Shown: in pieces, positions 13,963 to 15,146 of the stretch | Layout of the letters: every line of letters starts with the position of its first letter | Position numbering within the stretch: the stretch's first letter is position 1 | DNA from: Flavobacteriaceae bacterium | GTDB taxonomy: Bacteria > Bacteroidota > Bacteroidia > Flavobacteriales > Flavobacteriaceae | NCBI GenBank assembly: GCA_002709185.1 | Contig: PAQB01000035.1 | Span: 1-15,146 of the forward strand | Direction: 5' to 3' | Length of the DNA: 15,146 bases | Translations under genes and position numbers: made by a program | Notes under the pieces: model-generated | What the model was told of the DNA's origin: nothing | The model's input: only the letters and a program-made list of their open reading frames with translations | Database searches by the model: none

Positions 13963-15146
13963 ATGTCAAAAGAAAAAAAACAAAATAACTTTAAGTTCAA
14001 TGCCTACTGGATATATGGCATTATCATTGGTGTTTTTTTAATTTTCAATTTATTTTCTGGGGGAATGGGTACTTCCAATGGGATGACCACAACACCCTCC
14101 AAATTTTTTAAATTTCTTAGAGATGGTGATGTAAAGAAGGTTGAAATTGTAAACAAGCGTGAGGCCTTGGTCTATCTTACAGACAATGCTTCCAAAAAAG
14201 AAATTCACAGAAAATCACGACCACAGCAATTTTTACCTCTTGGAATAGCCCCTAATTATGCTTTTGAATTTGGAGATGTTCAGTTGTTTCAAAAACAACT
14301 TGAAGACACCATTATCGAAGAGAAATTACTCACCGAACTAAACTTTAAAACGGAAACCAATGCCTTTGGAGACATCCTACTTTCCATTGTACCTTTCATT
14401 CTTATCATTGCCGTATGGATTTTTATCATGCGAAGAATGTCAGGTGGCGGTGGCCCTGGTGGTGGTGGCCAGATTTTTAATATTGGGAAATCCAAAGCAA
14501 AGCTTTTTGATCAAAAGCTTGAAACTAAAACCACTTTTGAAGATGTGGCTGGCCTTGAGGGCGCCAAAGAGGAAGTTCAAGAAATTGTAGATTTTCTTAA
14601 AAACCCAGAAAAATATACTGCCCTTGGAGGAAAAATTCCGAAAGGTGCATTACTGGTTGGCCCTCCAGGTACTGGTAAAACATTATTGGCCAAAGCGGTT
14701 GCTGGAGAAGCCAAAGCGCCTTTTTTCTCACTTTCTGGTTCGGACTTTGTAGAAATGTTTGTTGGAGTTGGTGCCTCCAGAGTTCGGGATTTGTTCAAGC
14801 AAGCTAAAGACAAATCACCTGCTATTATTTTTATTGATGAAATCGATGCTATTGGCCGCGCCAGAGGTAAAAGTAATTTTTCAGGCTCAAATGATGAACG
14901 GGAAAACACATTGAATCAGCTTTTAACAGAAATGGATGGTTTTGGGTCTAACTCAAATGTAATTGTTCTAGCTGCTACCAATCGTGCTGATGTTTTAGAC
15001 AAAGCATTGATGCGTGCAGGTCGATTTGATCGTCAAATATATGTAGACTTACCAGACATTCGTGAGCGAAAAGAAATATTTGAGGTTCATCTAAAGCCCT
15101 TAAAAAAATCCAAAGATTTAGATACTGATTTTCTATCCAAGCAAAC
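13963..15146 (+). CDS. ftsH: ATP-dependent zinc metalloprotease FtsH, N-terminal part (cut by window end)
   Basis: Membrane-anchored AAA+ protease that extracts and degrades membrane and regulatory proteins. The first 394 codons are visible with no stop before the edge. A basic N-terminus leads to helix 1 (about 15-32), an extracytoplasmic domain (33-137), helix 2 (about 138-156), a glycine-rich linker GGGGPGGGG (161-169), then the AAA+ domain: [13 protein letters not shown] (192-204), Walker A GPPGTGKT (233-240), pore motif FVGVG (266-270), Walker B IIFIDEID (288-295) and the second region of homology [20 protein letters not shown] (338-357) with arginine fingers Arg354 and Arg357. The zinc-binding HExxH protease domain must lie beyond the window. 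ATG 13963 is nine bases after rsfS. Confidence 0.96.
   Translation, partial: MSKEKKQNNFKFNAYWIYGIIIGVFLIFNLFSGGMGTSNGMTTTPSKFFKFLRDGDVKKVEIVNKREALVYLTDNASKKEIHRKSRPQQFLPLGIAPNYAFEFGDVQLFQKQLEDTIIEEKLLTELNFKTETNAFGDILLSIVPFILIIAVWIFIMRRMSGGGGPGGGGQIFNIGKSKAKLFDQKLETKTTFEDVAGLEGAKEEVQEIVDFLKNPEKYTALGGKIPKGALLVGPPGTGKTLLAKAVAGEAKAPFFSLSGSDFVEMFVGVGASRVRDLFKQAKDKSPAIIFIDEIDAIGRARGKSNFSGSNDERENTLNQLLTEMDGFGSNSNVIVLAATNRADVLDKALMRAGRFDRQIYVDLPDIRERKEIFEVHLKPLKKSKDLDTDFLSKQ

Overview
The window looks like ordinary core chromosome from a low-GC member of the Bacteroidota, most likely a (marine?) Flavobacteriaceae. This is inferred from protein flavour (Flavobacteria-like TrpD, Ddl, FtsH and RsfS), from the lack of Shine-Dalgarno sites with A-rich start contexts instead, and from matches to the Bacteroidota -7 promoter element TAnnTTTG upstream of six of the nine transcription units that start here. 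No mobile element, CRISPR array, rRNA or tRNA is visible. Coding density is very high: no gene-free stretch exceeds about 140 bases.

Layout. (1) Positions 1-4938, plus strand: a complete-looking unfused trp operon, trpE (last codons only)-trpG-trpD-trpC-trpF-trpB-trpA, packed with 1-nt gaps or ATGA overlaps. (2) 4935-5367: a small lipoprotein with its own promoter and an inverted repeat against its start codon; the mature part resembles the Gmad2 immunoglobulin-like fold. (3) 5357-7808, minus strand: a kinase-less PASTA membrane protein and an RluD-type pseudouridine synthase (overlapping, so co-transcribed), then yaaA. (4) 7945-9399, plus: ddl and coaD, divergent from the PASTA gene. (5) 9394-11670, minus: a SulP/SLC26 anion transporter and a Nudix hydrolase. 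(6) 11730-12777, plus: pyrE with an SRPBCC protein. (7) 12771-13490, minus: a single-domain biotin protein ligase. (8) 13582 to the window end, plus: rsfS and ftsH, the latter cut by the edge and carrying only its membrane and AAA+ parts.

How the genes work together. The trp block encodes the chorismate-to-tryptophan pathway, apart from most of TrpE, which lies outside. Ddl and the PASTA protein both point to peptidoglycan. RluD and RsfS act on the large ribosomal subunit, PyrE makes a pyrimidine nucleotide, CoaD makes dephospho-CoA, BirA charges biotin enzymes, and YaaA and FtsH are stress and quality-control factors.

I found no convincing new multi-gene system. The points most worth a second look are the Gmad2-like lipoprotein and the hairpin at its start, a promoter element that would make pyrE mRNA nearly leaderless, a natural change in the BirA loop where the E. 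coli R118G mutation causes promiscuous biotinylation, an uncharacterised N-terminal region on the Nudix protein, and three tail-to-tail gene pairs that all overlap through their stop codons.
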